A DNA stretch of 64,000 nucleotides from Flavipsychrobacter sp. (GTDB lineage: Bacteria > Bacteroidota > Bacteroidia > Chitinophagales > Chitinophagaceae): the NCBI GenBank assembly GCA_016787265.1, contig JAEUVF010000012.1, forward strand, positions 1 to 64,000. Direction: 5' to 3'. Positions 19,501 to 27,192 of the stretch are shown in pieces (positions within the stretch are counted from its first letter, which is position 1; each line of letters begins with the position of its first letter). The position numbers and the translations under genes are program-made. Under the pieces are notes generated by a model. The model was not told where the DNA came from. It did not search any database and saw only the letters and a list, made by a program, of their open reading frames with translations.

Positions 19501-19783
19501 AAGAAGTATCAACCTGGGTTATGCCTTCCGAAATGCCGTACTGAAGAAAGTAGGTGCACAGAATGCGCGGGTTTATTTTACTGTTGATAATGTGGCCCTT
19601 TTATGGTCTCCTTTCTACAAACAAACAGGAATTGATCCACAGGCTACTGCAGCTGGTGAGCGTGGAGTTGGAGGTGCATATGGTAATATCCGGCAGAATG
19701 GTGCCGGCAATGGTGCACTGGTAGTATCACTCGGCACACCTCCCCGCAGAACCTATACACTGGGCTTAAATGTCACTTTCTAA
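16550..19783 (+). CDS. susC: SusC/RagA-type TonB-linked outer-membrane transporter
   Basis: The protein is 1077 aa from the ATG at 16550. An N-terminal signal region (about 20-44) ends YAQQ. A carboxypeptidase-D-like regulatory domain follows (residues about 46-125, GRITNEQGEPLESVSVVIKG), then the TonB-box region LSEVIVVGYGTQ, the plug (QIRIRGTRSISGSNEPLFVVDGIPF split by line, residues about 140-250) and a large outer-membrane barrel ending in YTLGLNVTF with terminal Phe. It imports oligosaccharides captured by the SusD lipoprotein, using TonB energy. susD starts 21 bases after its stop and the GH10 gene 21 bases after that, so the intake substrate is very probably xylo-oligosaccharides. Confidence 0.95.
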   Translation: MKVTNLSNYQKHALFFSSHRVLITSLWLLFAALLALLPGDGYAQQRTLTGRITNEQGEPLESVSVVIKGTTNGTTTDAQGRFSLQSDPGDILVVSFVNYVPREIRTGSETDLVIQLQRTGKDLSEVIVVGYGTQRKKDVTGAVVSVSEKELRDVPVPNLQQALIGRAAGLEINQVGNQPGAGAQIRIRGTRSISGSNEPLFVVDGIPFEGTLNDINPDEIASVDILKDASATAIYGSRGANGVILVSTKKGRGGETRVSYNGYHGIGTPAYKYPVMNADEFRVMRDLSTWTAGYGPRELEGIETGRNTDWQDLMYQNAFRTDHNINVSGGSNGNTFSLGGGYYKENTLMPGEDFTRYALRAAIDTRIGKRIKIGLSTQNSVSVANGSQFVSGSAIYNMLALNPLLPAYNEDGSINVVPWDNTLDGGNPPPSGYSPLLLKNGPKTWDDRVRRLRTFNSLYGEYNIAKGLRYRINLGLNFAQQFGGQFQPADKPDAPSYFRVGQGNIARVNNGETWGYTVENLLFYDKTIKEDHKFNFTALYGIQESQSFDNFVQKQGITEDFVSFYNLALSSPIDAANTGLGGGESRWALISYMGRLNYAFKDRYLLTVTYRRDGSSRLAPGNQWFDYPAVSAGWVVSDESIMANSKNINYLKLRAGWGRTSNQAINPYASKGLVNNNNGLNPSGDIGAAGTIIRYNFGPTIVTGYNVVSLPNPNLSWEFTSTTNIGLDFGLFNNRLTGTLELYNSKTDRILYNVNLPVTSGIEGAFTTNIGEMSNKGFELSLSSVNVKAASGFTWSTDLNLFTNKNRLLKLSNQIDREIGSQLFVGHSMTAIYDYDKQGIWQLNEAEKAAALGATPGMIKLADLSGPNGRPDGRVDADYDRKIIGDMDAKLQGGITNRFSYKGFDLGIVMHARFGGLLLSQIHGPAASYISQLSGRRNSIKVDFWTPTNPTNWFPMPAGEHATYSTLADGWRTLGYYDASFIRVRSINLGYAFRNAVLKKVGAQNARVYFTVDNVALLWSPFYKQTGIDPQATAAGERGVGGAYGNIRQNGAGNGALVVSLGTPPRRTYTLGLNVTF

Positions 19784-19804
19784 AAAGTATTTAAACAGTT
19801 AGAT

Positions 19805-21610
19805 ATGAAACGATCTGTCAATATTTTCTTACTCATCACAACTGGATTTTTTATTGTGATTTCGGGTTGTAGCAAAAAACTGGAAGAGCGTCCTTATACA
19901 GTATTCTCTACAGATTATTTCCGTACACCTGAAGGGTTACAGGCAGGCATTGCCTCTCTTTATTCTGGTATGCGTTATTTATTCGGACCAGAAGGTGCAG
20001 TAGGTATGGGCGTTGCAGGTACAGATGAATGGTCAATGGGCGATCAGGCTAGAGCGGGTGCTGCAGGTGATATGACCGCAATGTGTACTTACACCTTAGG
20101 CCCCACTACCGGAGCTCTGCTTACTCCCTGGAACAGAAGCTTTAGTAATATTAACCTCGCGAATGGATTGATTCAATTCTCACAGGAAGTGCCCATCAGT
20201 GAAGCAGAAAGAAATGTAGCTCAGGGTGAGATTCGTTTGCTGCGTGCACTTTACTATATGAACCTGGTGCAATATTTTGGTGCGGTACCGGTAGATCTTG
20301 GTGCGGGCGACCTGCAATTTAACCAGACACCTTTCCAGGGTTTCAACCGGCTGCCGATCGAACAGGTGTTTGCAAGAAACTATGAAGTGATCATTGAAGA
20401 CCTGATCTTTGCAACACAAAATCTTCCGACACGCCGCCCGGAGAATGCATTCCGGCTCTCAAAATCCGCCGCTTACCACCTGCTCTCAAAAGCGTATATT
20501 CATCGGGGTTATTCATCCGTAGCACAGCCTTCTGATTTTCAGAATGCATATGATGCAGCGATAGAAATCATCAATAATCAGGCAACCTATGGAGCCGCTT
20601 TACAGCCCTACTACGCAGATGTGCATGCAGTAGGAAATGATTATAACAGTGAGATCCTGTTTTCAATCGAACGTGTTCCCGGCAATTATGCTGCCAGTGA
20701 AGTTCCTAACCCGCAGGGAATCGGAGGTACCAAAGGAATGGATGCCAGTAATGATTTCTGCGGCGATTATACAGCTGTCCGTTCGCCATTAAAAACATCC
20801 GCTACCACACCTGTAGGTGACAGAACGGTACAGTATGGCCGTCCGATCCGTCGTTTTTGTCCTACTCCCTGGACCTACCATGTAGCATTTGCTGATAAGA
20901 AAAATGACAGCCGTTATGAAGGCACCTTCCGTACAGTATATATTGCTTCCCGTACCGTAGGTGATTTCAGGGCAGGGGTTGATACCGGTTTCGTGATGGC
21001 GCTTACCAATGAAATGGCTGATTCTATGAATGCCATTCCAAAGCCCTACCGGGTGATCGCTCCAAGAGAGTTTTACTTTATTGGTGGTTCTACTGCAGGT
21101 TCTGCAACCGAAGGAACTTCCAATATGTATCCTTCATTGAGCAAATATGAAGATCCTGCAAGAGGAGTTCCCAATTATCCGGGCGCACGTCCCTACCCGG
21201 TATGTAAACTTGGAGAAACCTACCTGATTGCAGCTGAAGCCGCTATGCAAACAGGAAGAGAAACGGAAGCAATGGATCTTATCAATGTCCTGAAGCTGAG
21301 AGCTGCCAACCGTCCGGGTTTAAGCGCTGCAGAAGTAAATCAACGTTACAATGTAATCCGGTTGACTTCTCCTTCGCAAGTTACACTTGATTTTATTCTG
21401 GATGAACGCACCCGTGAGCTTTGTGGTGAAAGCACCCGCTGGCCGGATCTGGCTGTTAGGGGAAAACTGGTGGAACGCGTGAAGTTATTCAATACGGATG
21501 CTGCTTCAGCTATTACAGAAGGTAAACACGAATTACGTCCCATCCCACAATCGCAACTCGACAGGGTTGTTGATGAAAATGCAGCCAGGTACCAGAATCC
21601 TGGTTATTAA
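19805..21610 (+). CDS. susD: SusD/RagB-type glycan-binding lipoprotein
   Basis: The protein is 601 aa with the lipobox ending VISGC (Cys about 22) followed by SKKLEERPYTVFSTDYF. The TPR-like helical core shows the usual SusD features: GEIRLLRALYYMNLVQYFGAVP in the N-terminal half, AYHLLSKAYIHRGY in the middle, and near the C-terminus ETYLIAAEAAMQTG and FILDERTRELCGE. It caps the SusC barrel at the cell surface and binds the glycan. Directly downstream of susC and upstream of xylanase, which fits a xylan uptake role. Confidence 0.95.
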   Translation: MKRSVNIFLLITTGFFIVISGCSKKLEERPYTVFSTDYFRTPEGLQAGIASLYSGMRYLFGPEGAVGMGVAGTDEWSMGDQARAGAAGDMTAMCTYTLGPTTGALLTPWNRSFSNINLANGLIQFSQEVPISEAERNVAQGEIRLLRALYYMNLVQYFGAVPVDLGAGDLQFNQTPFQGFNRLPIEQVFARNYEVIIEDLIFATQNLPTRRPENAFRLSKSAAYHLLSKAYIHRGYSSVAQPSDFQNAYDAAIEIINNQATYGAALQPYYADVHAVGNDYNSEILFSIERVPGNYAASEVPNPQGIGGTKGMDASNDFCGDYTAVRSPLKTSATTPVGDRTVQYGRPIRRFCPTPWTYHVAFADKKNDSRYEGTFRTVYIASRTVGDFRAGVDTGFVMALTNEMADSMNAIPKPYRVIAPREFYFIGGSTAGSATEGTSNMYPSLSKYEDPARGVPNYPGARPYPVCKLGETYLIAAEAAMQTGRETEAMDLINVLKLRAANRPGLSAAEVNQRYNVIRLTSPSQVTLDFILDERTRELCGESTRWPDLAVRGKLVERVKLFNTDAASAITEGKHELRPIPQSQLDRVVDENAARYQNPGY

Positions 21611-21631
21611 AAACTAGTAAAATGCTATTAT

Positions 21632-23755
21632 ATGCGTACATCGTATAGAATTCTAAGCCTGATCCTGCTGAGCTCGGTCTTGCTGTTTTCCTGTAAACGT
21701 GAGCTGGAGACAGGGATATTAAACAGGGGAAATTTTGATAACCGTCCTCCCGGACTTAAATCCGAATTTGATTTTCCAATCGGTACGGCTATTGGCTATA
21801 CTCCCTTTACTACCAGCAATGAGTATGCGAATATTGCCGCTTCAGATTTTGACCTGGTAACCTTTGAATACGAAATGAAACATGGAGCCATCGTTCGGAA
21901 CAATGGTAGTTTTGATTTCACAAGGGCTGATCAACTGGTCAACCTCGCACAGGCAGGTGGTTTAGGCATTTTCGGTCATACATTGGTGTGGCATCAGAAT
22001 CAGAATGCCGAATACCTGAATACGCTGACTGCCGGAGGCGGAGGCAGTAATATTGTTAACCTGATTGAAAATCCTGGTTTTGAAAATGGACTCACAGGCT
22101 GGTCAGTTGTAAACACTGGCAATCCCGCAGGCGCCTCCAAAATAGAACTGACTGCTACAGCCAGCCAGGTACGATCCGGTACTTCTGCACTCAGGGTGAT
22201 TACCGATCAGAATTATGGAACCAGTCAATGGAGAGTGCAGGCACATAGTCCGGCTTTTAATGCAAGTGCTGGTGTTACCTATACCATCTCTTTCTGGATC
22301 AAAGCGGCTACAGCTGGAGGATCTATCAGGTTATCCGCAAGTCCAACAGGAGCTGTAGCGAATGCTTACCAGGGTGATCAGGATAATATCGGAACTGACT
22401 GGACACAGGTTAGCTGGAACATCACCATGACATCCAATGAACCTAATCAGCGCATTTCCTTTGATATGGGAAAAGCAGCCAATACTTATTTCATTGATGA
22501 TGTATTGATCTTTGATCCCAATGCTCCACCACCGCCACCATTGCTGGCGAATGGCGGATTGGAAGGAGGGCTTACCGGATGGGCAGCCGTTAACACCGGT
22601 AACCCCGCAGGCTCTTCCAGCATTGCGCTGACAAATGCTCCCAACCAGGTGCGTTCCGGAACGAATGCATTGAGAATACTGGTAGATCAGAATTATGGAA
22701 CCAGTCAGTGGAGAGTGCAGGCACACACGCCCACTTTTGCAGCAGAGGCAGGAAAGACATACAATATTTCTTTCTGGATCAAAGCGGCCAATGCTGGAGG
22801 TTCCGTTCGTTTGTCAGCAGCCCCAACAGGAGCTGTAGTAAATGCATACCAGGGTGATCAGGATGGAATTGGAACTGACTGGACGCAAATCAACTGGACT
22901 TTTACCATGAATGCGAATGAACCTAACCAGCGCATTTCCTTTGATATTGGAAAAGTCGCGAACACCTATTTCATTGATGATGTCGTAATACAGGATGCGG
23001 CGGCAGCAGGTGGCGGTGGCGGCGGTAATGATGGGGTTGAACAAAAGGTAGAAGAAGCAATGAAGAACTTTATCACATCAATGATGACCCGCTATAAAGG
23101 AAAAGTGAATGCATGGGATGTGGTAAATGAACCCATGACGGAAGGAGGTGCATTACGTACAGATGCGAATACAACCGTGCCGCAGGGTGCTACAGATTTC
23201 TTTTTCTGGTCGCAGTACCTGGGTCGGGACTATGCATTTAAAGCATTTGAATATGCAAAAGAAGCTGATCCGGATGCCTTGCTCTTCATCAATGAATACA
23301 ACCTGGAAACAAGCCGGGCGAAACTGGATTCACTCATTGCCTTTGTAAAAGAGATGCGGGATCGTGGTGCTAAAATTGATGGAATTGGTACTCAAATGCA
23401 TATCTCCTGGAATACGACAAGGGCCGGAATTGATGAAGCTTTCCGCAAGCTGGCCGAAACCGGGTTGCTGGTTCGCATATCCGAACTGGATGTACGTGTG
23501 AACCCGGGTGCAAAACCAGATTTCGTTCTCACGCCACAATTTGAAGCATACCAGGCAACCATGTATGAATATGTGATTCAGTCCTATATCAAACATGTTC
23601 CGCCTGCACAAAGACATGGCATCACAATTTGGGGTATATCTGATAATCTCAGCTGGTTATTCAATGATGGAAGAGACTTCCCATTATTGTACAATGCGGA
23701 TTTTACCAGGAAAGCCGCTTACGGTGGTGTTCTTAATGGTGCCAGGCAGCAGTAG
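21632..23755 (+). CDS. GH10 endo-beta-1,4-xylanase lipoprotein with two CBMs nested in the catalytic domain
   Basis: The protein is 707 aa, with a lipobox LLFSC placing it on the outer membrane. The GH10 fold opens at residues about 45-130 (EYEMKHGAI, GHTLVWHQNQN). It is interrupted by two tandem CBM4/9-like jelly-roll modules (residues about 144-297 and 304-455) and resumes after a Gly-rich linker (about 456-465). The resumed part has the acid/base Glu500 in DVVNEP and the nucleophile Glu618 in ISELDV. An insertion of CBMs at this loop is known in Bacteroidetes GH10 enzymes of Prevotella and Bacteroides. Third gene of the susC-susD operon; it would cut xylan at the cell surface. A strong terminator follows the stop. 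Confidence 0.93.
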   Translation: MRTSYRILSLILLSSVLLFSCKRELETGILNRGNFDNRPPGLKSEFDFPIGTAIGYTPFTTSNEYANIAASDFDLVTFEYEMKHGAIVRNNGSFDFTRADQLVNLAQAGGLGIFGHTLVWHQNQNAEYLNTLTAGGGGSNIVNLIENPGFENGLTGWSVVNTGNPAGASKIELTATASQVRSGTSALRVITDQNYGTSQWRVQAHSPAFNASAGVTYTISFWIKAATAGGSIRLSASPTGAVANAYQGDQDNIGTDWTQVSWNITMTSNEPNQRISFDMGKAANTYFIDDVLIFDPNAPPPPPLLANGGLEGGLTGWAAVNTGNPAGSSSIALTNAPNQVRSGTNALRILVDQNYGTSQWRVQAHTPTFAAEAGKTYNISFWIKAANAGGSVRLSAAPTGAVVNAYQGDQDGIGTDWTQINWTFTMNANEPNQRISFDIGKVANTYFIDDVVIQDAAAAGGGGGGNDGVEQKVEEAMKNFITSMMTRYKGKVNAWDVVNEPMTEGGALRTDANTTVPQGATDFFFWSQYLGRDYAFKAFEYAKEADPDALLFINEYNLETSRAKLDSLIAFVKEMRDRGAKIDGIGTQMHISWNTTRAGIDEAFRKLAETGLLVRISELDVRVNPGAKPDFVLTPQFEAYQATMYEYVIQSYIKHVPPAQRHGITIWGISDNLSWLFNDGRDFPLLYNADFTRKAAYGGVLNGARQQ
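22061..22995 (+). repeat. Tandem duplication encoding two CBM modules
   Basis: Copy 1 is 22061-22522 and copy 2 is 22541-22995, separated by a short Pro-rich linker (NAPPPPP). Most residues match between copies, and parts match nearly base for base, for example around 22206-22245 and 22686-22725 (DQNYGTSQWRVQAH in both). The high DNA identity points to a recent duplication or to gene conversion. Confidence 0.9.
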
Positions 23756-23780
23756 ATTAAGGCACAGGTAGTGTTACTTG

Positions 23781-23814
23781 AAAGGCAGTTGCAGCAATGC
23801 AACTGCCTTTTTAT
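23781..23814 (+). terminator. Rho-independent terminator after the susC-susD-xyn10 operon
   Basis: A perfect 13-base stem, AAAGGCAGTTGCA at 23781-23793 with its complement at 23798-23810, encloses a GCAA tetraloop and is followed by a T run. It ends the operon and sits against the stop of the convergent MFS gene, so it may work for both directions, more weakly on the minus strand. Confidence 0.85.
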
Positions 23815-25031
23815 CCAATGGTCATACGAAAGCGTATGATCATGGCTGATAGAAAGGTGAGGAGCGCTACTGCATAAATAGCAATATCCAGATCAAAAAG
23901 ATCAGCAAGCAGTCCGGTTAGCAATGCGCCAATGGCATATCCCAGGTCGCGCCAGAGCCGGAAAATTCCAATGCTGGCAGCCCGGTCTTTGGGGTGTGTG
24001 CAATCGGCGATGGTAGCTAAAAAGGTTGGGTAAACCATCGCGGTACCTAATCCCAATAAAATTGATAAGGAAATATAATGCTGTAAGGTTGCTGCAACTG
24101 GAAAAAGAAGGAGTGCCAAGGCTTGCAATAACATGCCAATAAACAAGAGCTTTTTCTTGATGTACAGATCTGCCATATGACCTGTGAACAGTTGTGCAAT
24201 TCCCCATACCGCCGGATAGATGGCAGTAATGAGCCCGATTTGTCCGATGCTGAATCCTTTGGAAGCAAGCAGCAGGGGAAAGAGTCCCCATGCCATGCCA
24301 TCATTCAGGTTATTGATCAATCCGGCTTGTGTAACAGCGCCCAGGTTAGGATCAGCCCAGGTCGTTTCGCGGAAAAGCTTTTTTCTAAGGGGTATGTTGC
24401 TACCGGATGCTTCTATTGCCATGTGATGCACCGTGTCTTTAACCAGGAATATACTGGTCAGTAATCCAGCTACAGCTAATACAATACCGGTATAAAAGGG
24501 AACCGGACGGATACCATACCTGCCAGCCAGCCATCCGGTTAGCAAGGCTACGGCTGCCACAGCGAGATAACCTGCGAATTCATTAAGGCCCATCGCGAAG
24601 CCTCTTTTTTTCTCTCCAACGAGATCAATTTTCATTACCACTGTACTGCTCCAGGTAAGTCCCTGGTTGATACCGAGTAAAATGTTGGCGGCGATGATCC
24701 AGTTCCAGGAAGGTGCGTAGATCAGCAGGAAGGGAATCGGAAGACCAATGATCCAACCGGCAATGAGTAAGCGCTTTCTACCGAATTTATTTGCCAGTGA
24801 TCCGGTAAAATAGTTGGTTAGTGCTTTTACGACACCAAACACAATAATAAAAGAGAGGATGGCGGTCTTGGCAGCCATTTGAAAATCCTGCTCAGCCAGT
24901 AAGGGCAGGATGGAACGTTCGAGGCCCACCATCCCGCCAACAAAGGCATTCACGATAACCAGCAGGGTAAACTGTTTCCAGTTTTCTTTTAATCCGAGTT
25001 GAATGGTCTGCATTTGAAGGCAAAGTTCCAT
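23811..25031 (-). CDS. MFS transporter, 12 membrane segments
   Basis: The protein is 406 aa (an inner ATG at 25013 is an equally good start). It has 12 hydrophobic segments and the MFS loop 2-3 motif in the form GSLANKFGRKRLL (residues about 78-90); the matching loop in the second half is GHMADLYIKKKLL. It most resembles drug/metabolite-exporter or YfcJ-like sets rather than a known sugar symporter; the substrate cannot be told. It lies 37 bases downstream of the Crp-like regulator on the same strand and is likely controlled by it. Confidence 0.85.
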   Translation of the reverse strand: MELCLQMQTIQLGLKENWKQFTLLVIVNAFVGGMVGLERSILPLLAEQDFQMAAKTAILSFIIVFGVVKALTNYFTGSLANKFGRKRLLIAGWIIGLPIPFLLIYAPSWNWIIAANILLGINQGLTWSSTVVMKIDLVGEKKRGFAMGLNEFAGYLAVAAVALLTGWLAGRYGIRPVPFYTGIVLAVAGLLTSIFLVKDTVHHMAIEASGSNIPLRKKLFRETTWADPNLGAVTQAGLINNLNDGMAWGLFPLLLASKGFSIGQIGLITAIYPAVWGIAQLFTGHMADLYIKKKLLFIGMLLQALALLLFPVAATLQHYISLSILLGLGTAMVYPTFLATIADCTHPKDRAASIGIFRLWRDLGYAIGALLTGLLADLFDLDIAIYAVALLTFLSAMIIRFRMTIG

Positions 25032-25068
25032 TCGAATACTGCCGGCAGATTTATCAAATGATAAAAAA

Positions 25069-25635
25069 TCAGCGCGATCCCCGGATCCGGCTAAGGCTTA
25101 CCTGGGTAATGCCCAGGTAGGAGGCGATGTATTTAAGGGGTACCCGGTTGATTAAATCGGGACTGCTTTCCAGGAGGCTCTGGTAGCGCTCTTCTGCAGT
25201 GTTGAACTGGAGAGATTCGATGCGGTTGATCGTATCGATGTAAGCGGCTTCAATGATTTTTCGGAACAAGCGTTCTATTTCAGGATACGCATCAAAAAAT
25301 AGAAAGAATTTTTGAGAATCTATGGCGATCAGGTCTGCTGTTTCCAGTACCTGGATTCCTTTTCGGCTAGGCCTGCCTGTGAATAAACTTTCAGCCCGGG
25401 CGATGATGCTGTTCTCAAAATAAAAACCTTCTGTGATATCGATTTCGTCTTTCAGGTAATAAATGCGGGCGATCCCGTTTTCCAGAAAATAAATAGTCTG
25501 ACAGGTTTGACCGATATGCTGCAGGTCCCTGTTTTTCTGCAGGGTGATGGGTTTGCAGATGGCTGTAATTGCTTCCGCTGCGGGGGCTGAAAGAGGTTGA
25601 AACTGATTGAAGTATCGCTGAAGTGTTTGATACAT
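25069..25635 (-). CDS. Crp/Fnr-family transcriptional regulator
   Basis: The protein is 188 aa, with a cyclic-nucleotide-binding-like beta barrel in residues about 20-120 (LQHIGQTCQTIYFLENGIARIYYL broken across 38-62) and a short C-terminal helix-turn-helix (RVPLKYIASYLGITQVSLSRI). This compact type without a bound cNMP signature is widespread in Bacteroidota. It sits first in a two-gene unit with the MFS transporter and probably regulates it. The inducer is unknown. Confidence 0.85.
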   Translation of the reverse strand: MYQTLQRYFNQFQPLSAPAAEAITAICKPITLQKNRDLQHIGQTCQTIYFLENGIARIYYLKDEIDITEGFYFENSIIARAESLFTGRPSRKGIQVLETADLIAIDSQKFFLFFDAYPEIERLFRKIIEAAYIDTINRIESLQFNTAEERYQSLLESSPDLINRVPLKYIASYLGITQVSLSRIRGSR

Positions 25636-25664
25636 TTCAGTACAATATTAAAACAATAGAGCAA

Positions 25665-27140
25665 TCATTGAGTGTGGATTTGACCTGCAGGGCGAACTTC
25701 CGTTCCAATTGATTGTGTCAAACCATCACCCAGGGTCTTTCGGTAATGATCAGCTCTTTGATTTAATTCTTTAACCGCTTCCGGATAGAGTTGCTGTACA
25801 TCCCGGTCTTCTCCGGGGTCTGTCCACAGATCATATAGAGCGAGTTTAACTGTATCGGTGCCATACCTGCCGGGGAATCCGTGTAAACCAGGCAATGCGG
25901 GAGGACCATAGGTTTGAGAAGTTGCTGGGAAAACCAGCTTGAAGCGATGATTTCGGATGGCTTTGAGGTTGTTCTTGTCATAGTAGTATACAAACTCGGA
26001 TCTTCCCAATTCCGGGTTTTTCCCAACCAGATGCGCTGCAATATTGATCCCGTCAATTTTTTGCGAGGGGGATGGCGCTCCGCATAAACTGGCAATGGTT
26101 GGCAGGATTTCCATGGTAGTTGCCAATTGGTTGTTCACCACTCCGGACGGCAATACTCCTTTCCAACTCATTATGCAGGGAACTTTCACACCTCCGTCCC
26201 AGGCTGTGCCTTTTCCCTCCCTTAGCCCGGCAGTATTACCTGCATGGTTCCCAAAAGTCAGCCAGGGGCCATTGTCGCTGGTAAATATGACCAGTGTGTT
26301 TTCCAGCAGCTTGTTTTCCTCCAATGTTTGCAGGATGGAACCAACGGACCAGTCGACTTCTTCCATCACATCGCCAAATGCACCACCCTTGCTTTTACCT
26401 TTGAATTGTTCACTGGCTGCAATCGGAACATGCACCATCGGATGAGCGAGATACAGAAAAAATGGTGATTTTTTATTTGCTTTTATAAATTCATTTGCAC
26501 GCTCTGTAAACCTCCTGGTTAAGGTTGCCTGATCATTTAGTGTGCGAATGTATTCAATCGTTTTATTACCCTCTATGAGCGGAAGAATTGGATACGTAGA
26601 GCGGTAGCTGCTGGTGTCTGTCCAGGGTGTACCATCATAATATACCGGCCACATGTCATTGGAATAGGGAATACCCAGGTATTCATCAAAACCATGTTGT
26701 AATGGAAGGTAGGGCTGTTTGTGTCCAAGATGCCATTTGCCAACCATTCCTGTTTTGTATCCGGATTTTTTCAGCAACTCAGGAATAGTTTCTTCATTCA
26801 GATTTAGGCCGATTTTGGCGTTGTGGTCAATTGCACCGGATATACCAATGCGGGTGGGATAACAGCCTGTTAGCAATGCGCTCCTCGAAGCCGTGCAAAC
26901 TGCCTGTGCCGCATAAAAATTGGTGAATCGAATGCCCGAATAAGCGAGTTTATCGATATTAGGTGTCTGATAAGGACCGCCTCCATAACAAACAGGGTCG
27001 CCGTATCCCATGTCATCCATAAAAATCAGAATCACATTTGGTTTGGATTGGCGGGATGAAACTTCCGTTTGCTTTGGCAGGTTTTTGAAGGATGCCAGTA
27101 TACCAGAAACGATAAACAGCAACAAAATAAGTATTCGCAT
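25665..27140 (-). CDS. Sulfatase (arylsulfatase-type), exported
   Basis: The protein is 491 aa. Signal peptide at residues 1-17, then the sulfatase core: VILIFMDDMGYGD (metal-binding Asp pair), the formylglycine motif CTASRSALLTG with Cys82, GKWHLGH (active-site Lys and His), and VIFTSDNGPW (metal-binding Asp-Asn). The Cys must be oxidised to formylglycine by a maturase not seen here. It removes sulfate esters from a glycan in the periplasm. It is divergent from a second sulfatase, with 52 bases between the start codons. Confidence 0.9.
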   Translation of the reverse strand: MRILILLLFIVSGILASFKNLPKQTEVSSRQSKPNVILIFMDDMGYGDPVCYGGGPYQTPNIDKLAYSGIRFTNFYAAQAVCTASRSALLTGCYPTRIGISGAIDHNAKIGLNLNEETIPELLKKSGYKTGMVGKWHLGHKQPYLPLQHGFDEYLGIPYSNDMWPVYYDGTPWTDTSSYRSTYPILPLIEGNKTIEYIRTLNDQATLTRRFTERANEFIKANKKSPFFLYLAHPMVHVPIAASEQFKGKSKGGAFGDVMEEVDWSVGSILQTLEENKLLENTLVIFTSDNGPWLTFGNHAGNTAGLREGKGTAWDGGVKVPCIMSWKGVLPSGVVNNQLATTMEILPTIASLCGAPSPSQKIDGINIAAHLVGKNPELGRSEFVYYYDKNNLKAIRNHRFKLVFPATSQTYGPPALPGLHGFPGRYGTDTVKLALYDLWTDPGEDRDVQQLYPEAVKELNQRADHYRKTLGDGLTQSIGTEVRPAGQIHTQ

Positions 27141-27192
27141 ATTGTTCTGATTTTATGGAAGATAATAAATATTGATCAGTAAAATTACTAGT

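Noticed and set aside
26419-26427. GCAATCGG-like match to the LacI-type operator inside a sulfatase gene
   Set aside because: Only one half of the site matches and it lies within coding sequence; chance match.
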